A program made the position numbers and the translations under genes. The notes under the pieces were generated by a model that was not told the origin of the DNA, searched no databases, and saw nothing but the letters and a program-made list of their open reading frames with translations. From Erwinia tasmaniensis Et1/99 (GTDB lineage Bacteria; Pseudomonadota; Gammaproteobacteria; Enterobacterales; Enterobacteriaceae), in the NCBI RefSeq assembly GCF_000026185.1, contig NC_010694.1, positions 1,178,001 to 1,242,000 on the forward strand: 64,000 nucleotides of DNA, read 5' to 3'. Positions 54,851 through 64,000 of this stretch are shown here, one piece after another (position 1 is the stretch's first letter; every line of letters starts with the position of its first letter).

Positions 54851-55179
54851 ATATAGACGTCTAACTTATTCTTTTCCGTCGGGCGGTTGACGCCGTCTGC
54901 AACCTTGCTGCCGCCGCTGTCTGCCGCTTTGCTCTCTTGCTGTTGCTCGGCGGCCTGCTGCTGGATTTGTGCCAGCTGGGCTTCCAGCATGGCAATCTGG
55001 CTTTCTATCATCTGCTGCTGTTCTGCTTTCTGCTCTGCCGTCAGAGACTTTTCATCGCTGAGACTTTTAAGCTGATCTTGCAGTTTGATAATCTGTTTAG
55101 TGATGCTGGCCGTCTGCGAGACTGAACTGCTTCCCGTAGAGCCGGTGGATGCGCTGCTACTGCCACTAATGGTTGTCAT
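54847..55179 (-). CDS. FlxA-like protein
   Basis: 110 residues. A Ser/Thr/Gly-rich N-terminus, then a long coiled coil rich in Gln, Glu and Lys (about 25-82; [34 protein letters not shown]). It resembles the FlxA-like family, which in E. coli is flagella-regulated. No flagellar genes are in this window. RBS GGAGAG precedes the ATG. Confidence 0.75.
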   Translation of the reverse strand: MTTISGSSSASTGSTGSSSVSQTASITKQIIKLQDQLKSLSDEKSLTAEQKAEQQQMIESQIAMLEAQLAQIQQQAAEQQQESKAADSGGSKVADGVNRPTEKNKLDVYI

Positions 55180-55337
55180 CTTTCTCTCCTGTTGTGATTA
55201 GCCTTATGGGTTATCGGAGTGAAACGCGTCAGACTTGAGGCTTGAAATCGTAAAATAAGTGATAAGAAAATGTAGGGAAGGGGTTAGGCGGGAGGTTTTC
55301 TCGATGCAGGTTCGAACCCCGCCCGAATTGCGCACAG

Positions 55338-55361
55338 CAAAAAGGCGCCTTTAGGGCGCCT
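55338..55361 (-). terminator. Terminator hairpin, distal repeat unit
   Basis: AGGCGCC (55343-55349) pairs with GGCGCCT (55355-55361); on the minus strand a T run follows. One stem pair is G-C where the other copies have A-T. Confidence 0.8.
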
Positions 55362-55494
55362 TTCTACATTGGTGGGTCGTGCAGGATGACGTCGGCTGCG
55401 CCTCGCCCTGCGGGTCGTTGCCGCTGGCAACGTTGTCTCACTGCGTTCGACTCGACCTGCTGCAGGTTCGAACCCTGCCCGAATTGCGCATAGC

Positions 55495-55517
55495 AAAAAG
55501 GCACCTTTAGGGTGCCT
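55495..55517 (-). terminator. Terminator hairpin, middle repeat unit
   Basis: AGGCACC (55499-55505) pairs with GGTGCCT (55511-55517), T5 on the minus strand. Confidence 0.82.
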
Positions 55518-55650
55518 TTCTACATTGGTGGGTTGTGCAGGATGACGTCGGCTGCGCCTCGCCCTGCGGGTCGTTGCCGCTGGCAACGTTGTCTCACTGC
55601 GCTCGACTCGACCTGCTGCAGGTTCGAACCCTGCCCGAATTGCGCATAGC

Positions 55651-55673
55651 AAAAAGGCACCTTTAGGGTGCCT
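55651..55673 (-). terminator. Terminator hairpin just after tRNA-Lys
   Basis: AGGCACC (55655-55661) pairs with GGTGCCT (55667-55673), T5 on the minus strand. The first terminator met by the tRNA transcript. Confidence 0.85.
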
Positions 55674-55681
55674 TTCTACAT

Positions 55682-55757
55682 TGGTGGGTCGTGCAGGATT
55701 CGAACCTGCGACCAATTGATTAAAAGTCAACTGCTCTACCAACTGAGCTAACGACCC
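55682..55757 (-). tRNA. tRNA-Lys (anticodon TTT)
   Basis: 76 nt including the encoded CCA. On the minus strand it begins GGGTCGTTAGCTCAG, anticodon loop CTTTTAA with TTT, T-arm GGTTCGAA, and closes with the ACGACCC acceptor strand. Matches the E. coli lysV sequence as I recall it. Last gene of the valU-valX-valY-lysV-type operon. Confidence 0.97.
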
Positions 55758-55761
55758 GATA

Positions 55762-55837
55762 TGGTGGGTGATGACGGGCTCGAACCGCCGACCCCCTCCG
55801 TGTAAAGGAGATGCTCTACCAACTGAGCTAATCACCC
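55762..55837 (-). tRNA. tRNA-Val (anticodon TAC), copy 3
   Basis: 76 nt with CCA. Begins GGGTGATTAGCTCAG on the minus strand, anticodon loop TTTACAC, TAC. Third valine copy from the promoter, identical to the other two. Four bases separate it from tRNA-Lys. Confidence 0.97.
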
Positions 55838-55867
55838 ATATCGTTACTGCTGCCGAATTATGAAGTA

Positions 55868-55943
55868 TGGTGGGTGATGACGGGCTCGAACCGCCGACCC
55901 CCTCCGTGTAAAGGAGATGCTCTACCAACTGAGCTAATCACCC
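55868..55943 (-). tRNA. tRNA-Val (anticodon TAC), copy 2
   Basis: Identical 76-nt copy, minus strand, about 30 bp from copy 3. Confidence 0.97.
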
Positions 55944-56000
55944 AAACTTCAACATTCGTATACTGCTATTCTTTCTTAGCGGGCATCATTCATTAATGAA

Positions 56001-56076
56001 TGGTGGGTGATGACGGGCTCGAACCGCCGACCCCCTCCGTGTAAAGGAGATGCTCTACCAACTGAGCTAATCACCC
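56001..56076 (-). tRNA. tRNA-Val (anticodon TAC), copy 1
   Basis: Identical 76-nt copy, minus strand, first gene after the promoter at 56094-56121. Confidence 0.97.
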
Positions 56077-56093
56077 CCGCTGTGTGGAGTCGC

Positions 56094-56121
56094 ATTATAG
56101 GGAACGGTTGAAATGAGTCAA
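56094..56121 (-). promoter_or_regulatory. tRNA Val/Lys operon promoter
   Basis: On the minus strand TTGACT (56121-56116), a 16-bp spacer and a perfect TATAAT (56099-56094), then a GC-rich discriminator (GCGACTCC). This is typical of stable-RNA promoters under stringent control. Confidence 0.85.
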
Positions 56122-56334
56122 CGCTTTTTCAGCGTAAAATGTGTGTTCGTCGTAAAAATAGCCATCATGCCTTCATTTCAGCCAAAAACAGAGAGTTGCC
56201 AAAACAATTGCATGCCGTGAGAGGCCAGCAAACGGGGATTGGCGTTGAGGATTCGCACGCAGGTGTTAGAATGTCTCCCACTAAAATTCTGTGCTGACTC
56301 AGGCCAAAGCCTCCGCGTAATAAGGCATTCATTA

Positions 56335-57744
56335 ATGAAAATCAAAACCCGCTTCGCTCCCAGCCCAACTGGCTACCTGCACGTTGGCGGTGCTCGTACC
56401 GCACTGTATTCATGGCTGTTTGCCCGTAATCACGGCGGTGAATTCGTGTTGCGTATTGAAGATACCGATCTGGAGCGTTCAACCCAGCAGGCTATCGATG
56501 CCATTATGGATGGCATGAACTGGCTTAATCTCGACTGGGATGAAGGCCCGTACTACCAGACTAAGCGTTTTGACCGTTACAACACGGTTATCGACCAGAT
56601 GCTGGAAGCCGGTAGCGCCTATAAATGCTATTGCTCAAAGGAACGTCTGGAAACGCTGCGTGAAAATCAGATGGCCAACGGTGAAAAGCCACGTTATGAC
56701 GGTCGCTGTCGTGACGGCCATGAGCATCATGCGGAAAACGAACCTTGCGTGGTGCGTTTTCGTAACCCGCAGGAAGGTTCAGTTATCTTTGACGACCAGA
56801 TCCGTGGCCCGATTGAATTCAGTAATCAGGAGCTGGACGATCTGATCATCCGCCGCACCGACGGCGCCCCAACCTATAATTTCTGCGTGGTTATTGACGA
56901 CTGGGATATGGAAATAACCCATGTTATCCGCGGTGAAGACCATATCAACAACACCCCGCGTCAAATCAATATCCTGAAAGCGATCGGTGCCCAGGTGCCG
57001 GTTTATGCGCACGTTTCAATGATCCTGGGCGACGATGGTAAAAAACTGTCAAAACGCCACGGCGCGGTGGGCGTCATGCAGTATCGCGATGACGGCTACC
57101 TGCCGGAAGCCTTGCTGAATTATCTGGTGCGCCTGGGCTGGTCTCATGGCGATCAGGAAATATTCAGTATTGATGAAATGAAAAAGCTGTTTGAACTTGA
57201 TGTGGTAAGCAAGTCAGCCAGTGCCTTTAATACTGAAAAGTTACAGTGGCTGAATCATCATTATATCAATTCACTGGCTCCGGAATATGTGGCGACTCAT
57301 CTGCAATGGCATATCGAACAGGAGAACATTGACACCCGCACCGGCCCGCAGTTGGCGCAGCTGGTGAAGCTATTGGGTGAGCGCTGTAAAACTCTTAAAG
57401 AGATGGCGGCATCCTGCCGCTATTTCTATGAAGAGTTCGACGAATTTGATGCCGATGCGGCGAAGAAGCATCTGCGTCCGGTGGCGCGTCAGCCGCTGGA
57501 AGTCGTCCGTGATAAGCTGGCAGCAATGAGCGACTGGACGGCAGAAGGCGTTCACCAGGCCATTCAGGCAGCGGCTGATGAGTTAGAAGTGGGAATGGGC
57601 AAAGTCGGCATGCCGCTGCGCGTTGCGGTGACCGGAGCGGGACAGTCTCCGGCGCTGGACGTGACTGTTCATGCCATTGGCCAGGCGCGTAGCGTGGCGC
57701 GTATCGAAAAAGCGCTGGCCTATATCGCAACCCGCGAAGCGTAA
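56335..57744 (+). CDS. gltX: Glutamyl-tRNA synthetase GltX
   Basis: 469 residues from ATG 56335 (TAAGG upstream). Class I synthetase. HIGH-type motif is [21 protein letters not shown]-type motif is KKLSKRHGA, and the zinc site is CYCSKERLE with a CRDGHEH loop. Charges tRNA-Glu for translation and tetrapyrrole synthesis. Divergent from the tRNA operon, as in E. coli. Confidence 0.97.
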   Translation: MKIKTRFAPSPTGYLHVGGARTALYSWLFARNHGGEFVLRIEDTDLERSTQQAIDAIMDGMNWLNLDWDEGPYYQTKRFDRYNTVIDQMLEAGSAYKCYCSKERLETLRENQMANGEKPRYDGRCRDGHEHHAENEPCVVRFRNPQEGSVIFDDQIRGPIEFSNQELDDLIIRRTDGAPTYNFCVVIDDWDMEITHVIRGEDHINNTPRQINILKAIGAQVPVYAHVSMILGDDGKKLSKRHGAVGVMQYRDDGYLPEALLNYLVRLGWSHGDQEIFSIDEMKKLFELDVVSKSASAFNTEKLQWLNHHYINSLAPEYVATHLQWHIEQENIDTRTGPQLAQLVKLLGERCKTLKEMAASCRYFYEEFDEFDADAAKKHLRPVARQPLEVVRDKLAAMSDWTAEGVHQAIQAAADELEVGMGKVGMPLRVAVTGAGQSPALDVTVHAIGQARSVARIEKALAYIATREA

Positions 57745-57762
57745 CGCACATTACAGTGCAAT

Positions 57763-57797
57763 AAAAAACCCGGCCGAAAAATGGCCGGGTTTTTTTA
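57763..57797. terminator. Bidirectional terminator between gltX and yfeC
   Basis: AAAAAACCCGGCC (57763-57775) pairs with GGCCGGGTTTTTT (57783-57795). It ends gltX and, on the other strand, yfeC. Confidence 0.92.
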
Positions 57798-58148
57798 TTA
57801 ACTGCTGATCCCTAAGCGCTGTAATATGCCCTGAATGCCTTCACGTAGCAGCAAGGCGGCCAGCTTATCCTGTTCTTCACTGCTCAGTTGCTGTACCGAG
57901 GTGACTAACAGTGCGGGCAATGTATTCTGATTCACACGATAGTGAGCACCTGGCTCTGCGGCATGTCGGGTGGATTTAAGGAAGATTTTGACGCGTTCAT
58001 CAATATGGATCATACGCGCTTTTCCACCCTGAACGCCGGGTTTTGGTGCGGTAGTCCAGTTCTCTTTCTTAACCCACTTATTAATTGTCTGCCTGCTAAA
58101 ACCCGTTTGCTGTGCCAGTTCTTCCGGCGTTAACCAATCCTTTTTCAT
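57798..58148 (-). CDS. yfeC: YfeC-like DNA-binding regulator
   Basis: 116 residues. The N-terminal helix-turn-helix of the Mu-B/YfeC type (LTPEELAQQTGFSRQTINKWVKKENW) is followed by KPGVQGGKARMIHIDE. The C-terminal half is helical, with no known domain. E. coli has a second gene, yfeD, next to yfeC; it is not here. Targets not predictable. Confidence 0.85.
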   Translation of the reverse strand: MKKDWLTPEELAQQTGFSRQTINKWVKKENWTTAPKPGVQGGKARMIHIDERVKIFLKSTRHAAEPGAHYRVNQNTLPALLVTSVQQLSSEEQDKLAALLLREGIQGILQRLGISS

Positions 58149-58299
58149 TTTAAATATCCATTTTGCCGAATAAGTCCGTAACTATATTACAGCAATTCAT
58201 CACATGAACAACTAACGCAAATCACTAACGTTGAGATAATAGAGAGTAAAAAGACGGAAAGGAAAATTAGCCCCTGCGATTTAACAGGGGCGGAGAAAG

Positions 58300-59088
58300 T
58301 TAGCGGGAAAGGGTGCTAGTTTCGGCAGGTGAGCGGAAGGCGACAAAGTAGGCCAGCCCGACAAAGATCGCGCCGCCAACGGCGTTCCCGAGGAATACGG
58401 CGACAAAGTTCGGCAGATATTCTCCCCAGCTAAGATAGCCGGCAAATATGGCAGCAGGAACAATAAACATATTAGCGACAACGTGTTGGAATCCGATGGC
58501 AACAAAAGCCATTACCGGGAACCACATGCCAAAAATTTTGCCTACGACATCTTTACTGGCAAAAGCCAGCCAGGTCGCCAGGCAGACCAGCCAGTTACAG
58601 CCAATGCCGGAAATAAATGCGTGCAGGAAATCTGCATTGACTTTGGCACTGGCGACGGCCACCGTCTTTTTCATAAATTCACCTTCGGTCAAACCTAACA
58701 CATGACCAAAGAACCAGGCGATGGCAATGCTGCCAATGAAATTGGCAATGGTTACCCAGAACCAGTTGCGCAGGACGCTGAAGGCACTGATCTGCCGGGC
58801 AAACCATGCAATCGGCAGCAGCATCATATTTCCTGTCAGCAGCTCGCCACCGGCAAGTACGGTCAGAATGATCCCAACCGGGAACACCGCCGCGCCCAGC
58901 AAGGTGCCAAATGACCCCCATTCTACCGGCAGCTGCGTGACCACGCGGATGTACAGCAGAAAGCCAAATGAGATAAAGGCACCGGCAAGAAAACCGAGGA
59001 TCAGTAAAGAAGAAATGGGAGTACGACTTTTCATAACGCCTGCCTGAACGGCGACAGCCGAAATTTCTTTTGGTGTGTGCAAAGACAT
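58300..59088 (-). CDS. Formate/nitrite transporter (FNT) family channel
   Basis: 262 residues, six membrane helices and internal repeat pattern of the FNT family (LAGGELLTGNMMLLPIAWFA, GIGCNWLVCLATWLAFASKD, AVFLGNAVGGAIFVGLAYF). Close in type to NirC/YfdC-like channels for small monovalent anions such as nitrite or formate. Which one is unknown. Monocistronic. Weak RBS. Confidence 0.85.
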   Translation of the reverse strand: MSLHTPKEISAVAVQAGVMKSRTPISSLLILGFLAGAFISFGFLLYIRVVTQLPVEWGSFGTLLGAAVFPVGIILTVLAGGELLTGNMMLLPIAWFARQISAFSVLRNWFWVTIANFIGSIAIAWFFGHVLGLTEGEFMKKTVAVASAKVNADFLHAFISGIGCNWLVCLATWLAFASKDVVGKIFGMWFPVMAFVAIGFQHVVANMFIVPAAIFAGYLSWGEYLPNFVAVFLGNAVGGAIFVGLAYFVAFRSPAETSTLSR

Positions 59089-59374
59089 AATAGCTCTGGT
59101 GTAATAAAGAACGGAAAAAGTGCCAGATCCCGTCGCTTACGGAGCGACATATGCGTCCCGTGCAGTATGGGGCTGGCAGCCAAAATCCGCCGCAGTTTTG
59201 CATGGTGGATTAACAAAAACAAGTTTATTCCGATGGGTATTTAACCCGAGATTAACAAGACCCGGCGCGGTGCGGCATGCTGATAAATCATACGGGGAAT
59301 AAACGGCCGATTAGCGCTTTATTCGCCGCTTTGGCGGCTTTTTCGGCGATCGCACGCAGATTGCTAATTTGACG

Positions 59375-59403
59375 TTGACACCATCCCCGGCGTTTCATAT
59401 TAT
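59375..59403 (+). promoter_or_regulatory. tRNA-Ala operon promoter
   Basis: TTGACA (59375-59380), 17-bp spacer, TATTAT (59398-59403), then GC-rich CCCCGCCG discriminator. About 34 bp before the first tRNA-Ala gene. Confidence 0.85.
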
Positions 59404-59436
59404 CCCCGCCGTCAACACGACACGGTTTTTCGGCTT

Positions 59437-59512
<76 letters not shown>

Positions 59513-59563
59513 CATCTTATCCAGAAGATGGGTGGCTCCGAAAAATCGGTACTTTTCTGTAGT

Positions 59564-59639
<76 letters not shown>

Positions 59640-59884
59640 AATCAAAAAACATCAACACCTCAATAATCTGCTCAGGCGGATTTTTCTCGTTAGATTTTTT
59701 CAGCACCAACAACCGTGATCCTAGCCGTTCACCTGACCACTGCGCAGACCTTCTTCTCTGAACGGATAAATGAAGTGTTAACCTTTATGGGTAATGGAAT
59801 GCGCTCTTAATGCGGGTAGGGGCAGGCGGAGAGTGGGGCAGGTAGCGAACAGTATTGCGGGGCCGGGCGGCCCCGCAAGCGCGG

Positions 59885-61069
59885 TTAAAGTACCAGTCCG
59901 GCAATCGATGCGGACAGCACGCTTACCAGCGTTGAACCGTAAAGCAGTTTCAGGCCAAAACGTGACACCACATTTCCCTGCTGCTCATGCAGTCCTTTTA
60001 TCGCACCGGCAACGATACCGATTGAGGAGAAGTTGGCGAATGAGACCAGAAACACCGACAGGATGCCTTCAGCACGCGGCGACAGCGTGCCGGCGATTTT
60101 TTGCAGATCCATCATCGCGACAAATTCATTGGAAACCAGTTTGGTTGCCATAATGCTGCCTACCTGTAACGCCTCATTGCTTGGCACTCCCATCACCCAC
60201 GCAAAGGGGAAGAAGGCGTAACCGAGAATACCCTGGAAGCTGATGCCAAAAATGGTGTCAAACAGCGCATTTATCCCGGAGATGAGCGCGATAAAACCGA
60301 TGAGCATGGCTGCAACGATCACCGCCACTTTGAAACCGGCGAGAATATATTCACCCAGCATTTCAAAGAAGCTTTGCCCTTCATGAGTATTACCCAGCTT
60401 CAGGTCTTCTTCACTATCAACGCGGTAGGGATTGATTAACGATAAAACGATAAAGGTGCTGAACATATTCAGAACCAGCGCCGCAACCACATACTTCGGC
60501 TGTAACAGGGTCATATAAGCACCGACGATAGACATAGAAACGGTCGACATGGCCGTGGCTGCCATCGTGTACATGCGGCGCTCAGACATTTTGCCGAGGA
60601 TATCTTTATAGGCGATAAAGTTTTCTGACTGTCCCAAAATCAGCGAGCTTACCGCGTTAAACGACTCCAGTTTACCCATACCGTTAATCTTCGACAGGAT
60701 CGTGCCGATCGCACGGATGATAATAGGCAAAATGCGGAAGTGTTGCAGAATACCGATTAGCGCGGAGATAAAGACGATAGGACAGAGTACGTTAAGCCAG
60801 AAGAATGCCAGACCTTTATCGCTCATATTGCCGAAGACGAAGTTGGTTCCCTGCGCCGCATATTTTAATAATTTATCGAACAGATCCGAAAATCCTTTAA
60901 CAAACCCCAGGCCAGCTTCGGAGTTAAGGAAGAACCAGGCCAGCAAAACTTCAATCACAAGCAGTTGGATGACGAAACGGATACGGATATTTTTTCGGTC
61001 GCGGCTGACCAACAGCGCCAGCAGTGTGACCACCACCAGTGCTAAAGCAAAGTGTAGAAAGCGGGACAT
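59885..61069 (-). CDS. nupC: Nucleoside permease NupC
   Basis: 394 residues from the ATG at 61067-61069 (GGAG upstream). Concentrative nucleoside:H+ symporter. Hydrophobic throughout, with CNT motifs [13 protein letters not shown] and [11 protein letters not shown], as in E. coli NupC. Imports nucleosides other than guanosine by analogy. Divergent from mntH. Confidence 0.95.
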   Translation of the reverse strand: MSRFLHFALALVVVTLLALLVSRDRKNIRIRFVIQLLVIEVLLAWFFLNSEAGLGFVKGFSDLFDKLLKYAAQGTNFVFGNMSDKGLAFFWLNVLCPIVFISALIGILQHFRILPIIIRAIGTILSKINGMGKLESFNAVSSLILGQSENFIAYKDILGKMSERRMYTMAATAMSTVSMSIVGAYMTLLQPKYVVAALVLNMFSTFIVLSLINPYRVDSEEDLKLGNTHEGQSFFEMLGEYILAGFKVAVIVAAMLIGFIALISGINALFDTIFGISFQGILGYAFFPFAWVMGVPSNEALQVGSIMATKLVSNEFVAMMDLQKIAGTLSPRAEGILSVFLVSFANFSSIGIVAGAIKGLHEQQGNVVSRFGLKLLYGSTLVSVLSASIAGLVL

Positions 61070-61377
61070 GGTTGCTCCAAAATTGAGGGCTGTTATATTT
61101 CGTTGCACATTCTATGTAACAAGGGGCGGAAAAACGAGATCTGTGCTGCAATATAATAATTCCCTATCGTCACAAGATCCCGTTAATCCACCTTTGTCAC
61201 ACAAGTTAACGCCAATGTAACAATTTGTCCGAAAACACATGACCCATCTTTGTTACTTTAGTAACAAGAGAACCCATGGGTGTCTAAAATATAACCATAG
61301 GGCTGGTAAGTCATTTCCTAATATCCTACAGTGTGAGGAGTGCCGGAAAATCTAAGTGCGTTTTTTTTCGCGTTAGA

Positions 61378-61393
61378 TATAGCCATTGCTATA
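61378..61393. promoter_or_regulatory. MntR box 1 upstream of mntH
   Basis: TATAGCCATTGCTATA, a perfect palindrome (TATAGC / GCTATA) that matches the ATAGC-N4-GCTAT core of the E. coli MntR operator. About 110 bp before the mntH ATG. Confidence 0.75.
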
Positions 61394-61397
61394 CCTT

Positions 61398-61411
61398 ATA
61401 GCGCTGGCTAT
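61398..61411. promoter_or_regulatory. MntR-like box 2 upstream of mntH
   Basis: ATAGCGCTGGCTAT repeats the ATAGC-N4-GCTAT core, centred 19 bp from box 1. A second operator is inferred; E. coli is described with one. Confidence 0.6.
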
Positions 61412-61500
61412 CGCAGTAATACCTATAATCAGAACCGGTTTACCGGATAATCTTTGTCTTTTAAAGGCAACATTGCCGTAAGGCAGCAGGGGTAATCGTT

Positions 61501-62742
61501 ATGTCGGAAAGCCGCACCGTGGAGCGAAGCGTCCGCAGCAATCGTAAAATCAAATTTGCCTTGATGGGGCCAGCCTTTATTGCCGCCATCGGCTATATCG
61601 ATCCCGGTAACTTTGCCACCAATATTCAGGCTGGCGCTTCCTACGGCTACCAGCTCCTGTGGGTTGTCGTTTGGGCCAACGTGATGGCGATGGTGATCCA
61701 GCTTATGTCGGCCAAGCTTGGCATCGCTACCGGAAAAAACCTGGCTGAACATATCCGCGACCGTTTTCCTCGTCCGGCGGTGTGGTTCTACTGGGTGCAG
61801 GCGGAAATCATTGCCATGGCTACCGATCTGGCGGAGTTTATCGGTGCCGCCATCGGCTTCAAGCTGGTGTTTGGCGTGACTCTGTTGCAGGGCGCGATGC
61901 TCACCGGGGTGGCAACATTTTTGATACTGATGCTGCAAAACCGAGGTCAGAAACCACTGGAGCTGGTGATCGGGGGCCTGCTGTTGTTTGTCGCTGCGGC
62001 CTACGTCATTGAACTGTTTTTCTCGCAGCCCAAGGTTGTCGACCTGCTACAGGGCATGGCGGTGCCATCGCTGCCCACGGCAGATGCCGTGCTGCTGGCG
62101 GCAGGGGTGCTTGGGGCAACCATCATGCCGCATGTTATCTACCTGCACTCGTCGCTCACGCAAAACAGCGGCGATCAGGGCTCGCGCTCTGAACGTTACT
62201 CCTCGACCAAACTCGATGTGGCGATTGCCATGACGATTGCCGGTTTTGTCAATCTGGCGATGATGGCTACGGCGGCAGCCACCTTCCACTTCAGCGGTCA
62301 CAGCGGGGTTGCCGATCTCGATCAGGCTTACCTGACGCTCGATCCGCTCCTGGGGAAAGCTGCGGCGCTGGTGTTTGGCCTGAGTCTGCTCGCTGCCGGG
62401 CTGTCCTCCACCGTGGTGGGTACGATGGCCGGGCAGGTTGTGATGCAGGGCTTTATCCACTTTCACATTCCGCTGTTGCTGCGACGCGTCATCACTATGC
62501 TGCCGTCGTTTATCGTCATCCTCGCAGGATGGGAACCGACGCGTATTTTGGTCATGAGCCAGGTACTGTTAAGTTTCGGTATTGCGCTGGCGCTGATACC
62601 CCTGTTGGCATTTACCGGTAACCCCGGGCTGATGGGCGATATGGTTAATTCGCGTTTGATGCAGAACTTCGGTCGGCTTATTGTAGTGGTGGTGATAGCG
62701 CTCAATGGCTACCTGCTGGTGGCGATGGCGTTAAATCTGTAA
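61501..62742 (+). CDS. mntH: Manganese/proton symporter MntH (Nramp)
   Basis: 413 residues, about 11 helices. The Nramp signature [12 protein letters not shown] (TM1) and MPHVIYLH (TM6) carry the metal-binding Asp, Asn and Met/His. Imports Mn2+, also Fe2+, with proton. ATG 61501. MntR-type operators upstream point to manganese repression. Single gene. Confidence 0.95.
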   Translation: MSESRTVERSVRSNRKIKFALMGPAFIAAIGYIDPGNFATNIQAGASYGYQLLWVVVWANVMAMVIQLMSAKLGIATGKNLAEHIRDRFPRPAVWFYWVQAEIIAMATDLAEFIGAAIGFKLVFGVTLLQGAMLTGVATFLILMLQNRGQKPLELVIGGLLLFVAAAYVIELFFSQPKVVDLLQGMAVPSLPTADAVLLAAGVLGATIMPHVIYLHSSLTQNSGDQGSRSERYSSTKLDVAIAMTIAGFVNLAMMATAAATFHFSGHSGVADLDQAYLTLDPLLGKAAALVFGLSLLAAGLSSTVVGTMAGQVVMQGFIHFHIPLLLRRVITMLPSFIVILAGWEPTRILVMSQVLLSFGIALALIPLLAFTGNPGLMGDMVNSRLMQNFGRLIVVVVIALNGYLLVAMALNL

Positions 62743-62901
62743 ACACAGGCTTAACGCGGAGCCCGCAACCAGAAATATCGGCGGTTATCGCTTCCGGGTC
62801 CAGCGCCATGTCTGGCGCAGGGTGGGTTATGCACAACAACCCCATCAGCCGCGAGAGTTTTAATATTTCTGATATGACCTGATAGCACACATTGAGGGCT
62901 G

Positions 62902-63891
62902 TCAGCCCAAAATGGACTCAATTTTCTCCAGCTCATGCGCAGTAAAGTCGCGATTTGCCAGCATGTGTATCGCATCATCAATCTGACTGGTTTTACTGGC
63001 GCCAATCAGAACGGAGGTGACGCGACGGTCGCGTAGTACCCAGGCCAGCGCCATTTGCGATAGTTTCTGCCCGCGCTGAACGGCGAGGGCGTTCAGGCGC
63101 CGCACCTTGTCCATCTTTTCCGGGGTGAGCTGTTCACTGCTAAGAAAGCGGCTGCCGCTGGCCGCGCGCGAGTCTTGCGGAATTCCATCGAGATAGCGGT
63201 CTGTCAGTATGCCACCGGCTAGCGGAGAGAAGGCGATACTGCCCACTCCACTTTGTGCCAGCACATCCAGCAGGGCCTCTTCAGGCGCGCGGTGAAACAT
63301 TGAATACCTGGGCTGATGGATCAGACAGGGCGTACCGAGACCTTTTAGCAACGCAATGGCCGTGGCCGCCAGCTCTGCCGGATAATTAGACAGGCCGACA
63401 TAAAGCGCTTTCCCCTGGCGCACAAGGTGATCGAGTGCGGTCATGGTTTCTTCAAGCGGCGTTTCCGGGTCCGGGCGATGATGATAAAAAATATCCACAT
63501 ACTCAACCCCCATACGTTTCAGACTTTGATTGAGGCTGGCAATCAGATATTTTCGCGACCCCCAGTCTCCGTATGGCCCCTCCCACATGGTATATCCTGC
63601 TTTACTGGAAATAATCAGCTCATCACGGTAGCTGGCGAAATCTGCACGCAATACGCGACCGAAATTTTCTTCAGCTGAACCGGGGGGCGGCCCGTAATTA
63701 TTCGCCAGGTCAAAATGAGTGATACCGTTATCAAACGCGTGACGCAGCAGGTCACGACCATTATCCGCGCACGAACTGTCACCAAAATTGTGCCACAGGC
63801 CGAGTGAGACAGCCGGAAGTTTAAGGCCGCTGTGCCCACAACGGTGCCAGGTCATTTTGTGATAACGCTGTATATCTGCCTGATAGACCAT
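62902..63891 (-). CDS. Aldo/keto reductase YghZ-like (L-glyceraldehyde 3-phosphate reductase)
   Basis: 329 residues from the ATG at 63889-63891. Resembles E. coli YghZ (Gpr), which reduces L-glyceraldehyde-3-phosphate and methylglyoxal with NADPH. The catalytic Asp/Tyr/Lys/His set is visible: DLANNYG, SSKAGY and YHHRPDP. The NADPH-binding C-terminus reads VTSVLIGASKTSQI. Substrate not provable from sequence. The gene stands apart from mntH; no partner genes are in view. Confidence 0.88.
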   Translation of the reverse strand: MVYQADIQRYHKMTWHRCGHSGLKLPAVSLGLWHNFGDSSCADNGRDLLRHAFDNGITHFDLANNYGPPPGSAEENFGRVLRADFASYRDELIISSKAGYTMWEGPYGDWGSRKYLIASLNQSLKRMGVEYVDIFYHHRPDPETPLEETMTALDHLVRQGKALYVGLSNYPAELAATAIALLKGLGTPCLIHQPRYSMFHRAPEEALLDVLAQSGVGSIAFSPLAGGILTDRYLDGIPQDSRAASGSRFLSSEQLTPEKMDKVRRLNALAVQRGQKLSQMALAWVLRDRRVTSVLIGASKTSQIDDAIHMLANRDFTAHELEKIESILG

Positions 63892-64000
63892 GAATAAACC
63901 CTGCAATTAAAACGATGGAGCGGTCGATGGTCTGCCAGTGTATACGTTTACAAATTTGCAAAGCGCGCGACAGATCGCAACTTAGCAACGGTGGCAGGGG
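63892..64000. other. Window end, promoter side of the aldo/keto reductase gene
   Basis: No gene or clear site seen in the last 109 bases. Confidence 0.5.

Larger units (their letters stand above)
55306..55699 (-). repeat. 156-bp tandem repeats derived from tRNA-Lys 3' end
   Basis: Direct repeats with period 156 bp: partial unit 55306-55369, full units 55370-55525 and 55526-55681, then the last 18 nt of the intact tRNA-Lys gene (55682-55699). Each full unit begins (on the plus strand) with TGGTGGGT(C/T)GTGCAGGAT, the complement of the tRNA 3' end including CCA. Each contains a terminator hairpin and a T-arm-like GCAGGTTCGAACC. The two full units differ at only a few bases. No protein is called from the frame open across them. 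Confidence 0.9.
61070..61500. promoter_or_regulatory. nupC / mntH divergent regulatory region
   Basis: About 430 bp with no gene. Two MntR-like palindromes lie at 61378-61393 and 61398-61411. The left half is AT-rich and should hold the nupC promoter. A CRP site for nupC is not obvious to me. Confidence 0.6.

Noticed and set aside
55284..55928. 214-codon minus-strand frame across the tRNA and repeat region
   Set aside because: It overlaps tRNA-Lys and two tRNA-Val genes and translates the repeats; such spurious proteins are common next to tRNA genes.

Overview
The window reads as a chromosomal segment of an enterobacterium of the Erwinia/Pantoea type (Erwiniaceae, most likely Erwinia). Nearly every gene has an obvious Escherichia coli orthologue. 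The order follows, reversed, the E. coli block that runs from mntH/nupC through gltX, pts, cys and dapE to purMN. Several E. coli neighbours are absent or replaced (ppk/ppx, perM, narQ/aegA, the eut operon, pdxK). The genus is inferred from remembered gene content and order; no database was searched.

Layout: 1-1584 is the end of a pst phosphate-uptake operon (pstA truncated by the window edge, pstB). 1627-6848 holds purN-purM, upp, uraA, hda and yfgD. 6863-14433 holds bepA, a membrane diguanylate cyclase, bcp, gcvR, dapA-bamC and purC. 14585-19273 holds ypfJ, tmcA, ypfN, dapE and yffB. 19274-22400 is an AT-rich accessory pocket between yffB and ypfM: it carries a colicin E1-like pore-forming bacteriocin gene with no recognisable immunity or lysis gene, plus a 64-codon orphan. 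22434-29470 holds acrD, an orphan NarP-like regulator, a DUF1471 protein, ansP and nudK. 29682-36811 holds tktB-talA, hemF-amiA, ypeA, yfeZ and yfeY. 37104-41864 is the sulfate/thiosulfate cluster cysPTWA-cysM, followed by a CpxRA/RstBA-like two-component pair (42048-44077). 44227-49328 holds crr-ptsI-ptsH, cysK and cysZ. 49540-55179 holds zipA, ligA, ypeB, yfeH/yfeR and a FlxA-like protein. 55306-56121 is a tRNA operon (three Val, one Lys) with 156-bp tandem repeats after the tRNA-Lys gene. 56335-63891 holds gltX, yfeC, an FNT channel, two tRNA-Ala genes, nupC, mntH and an aldo/keto reductase.

Themes: sulfur assimilation (cysPTWA, cysM, cysK, cysZ), purine/pyrimidine metabolism (purN, purM, purC, upp, uraA, nupC, with candidate PurR boxes), lysine/peptidoglycan precursor synthesis (dapA, dapE), sugar phosphotransfer (ptsHI-crr), non-oxidative pentose phosphate enzymes (tktB, talA), and envelope/division functions (bamC, bepA, amiA, zipA). 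The most distinctive items are the orphan pore-forming bacteriocin and the tRNA-Lys-derived tandem repeats, whose terminator hairpins co-vary and whose organisation recalls the tyrT/rtT repeats of E. coli.
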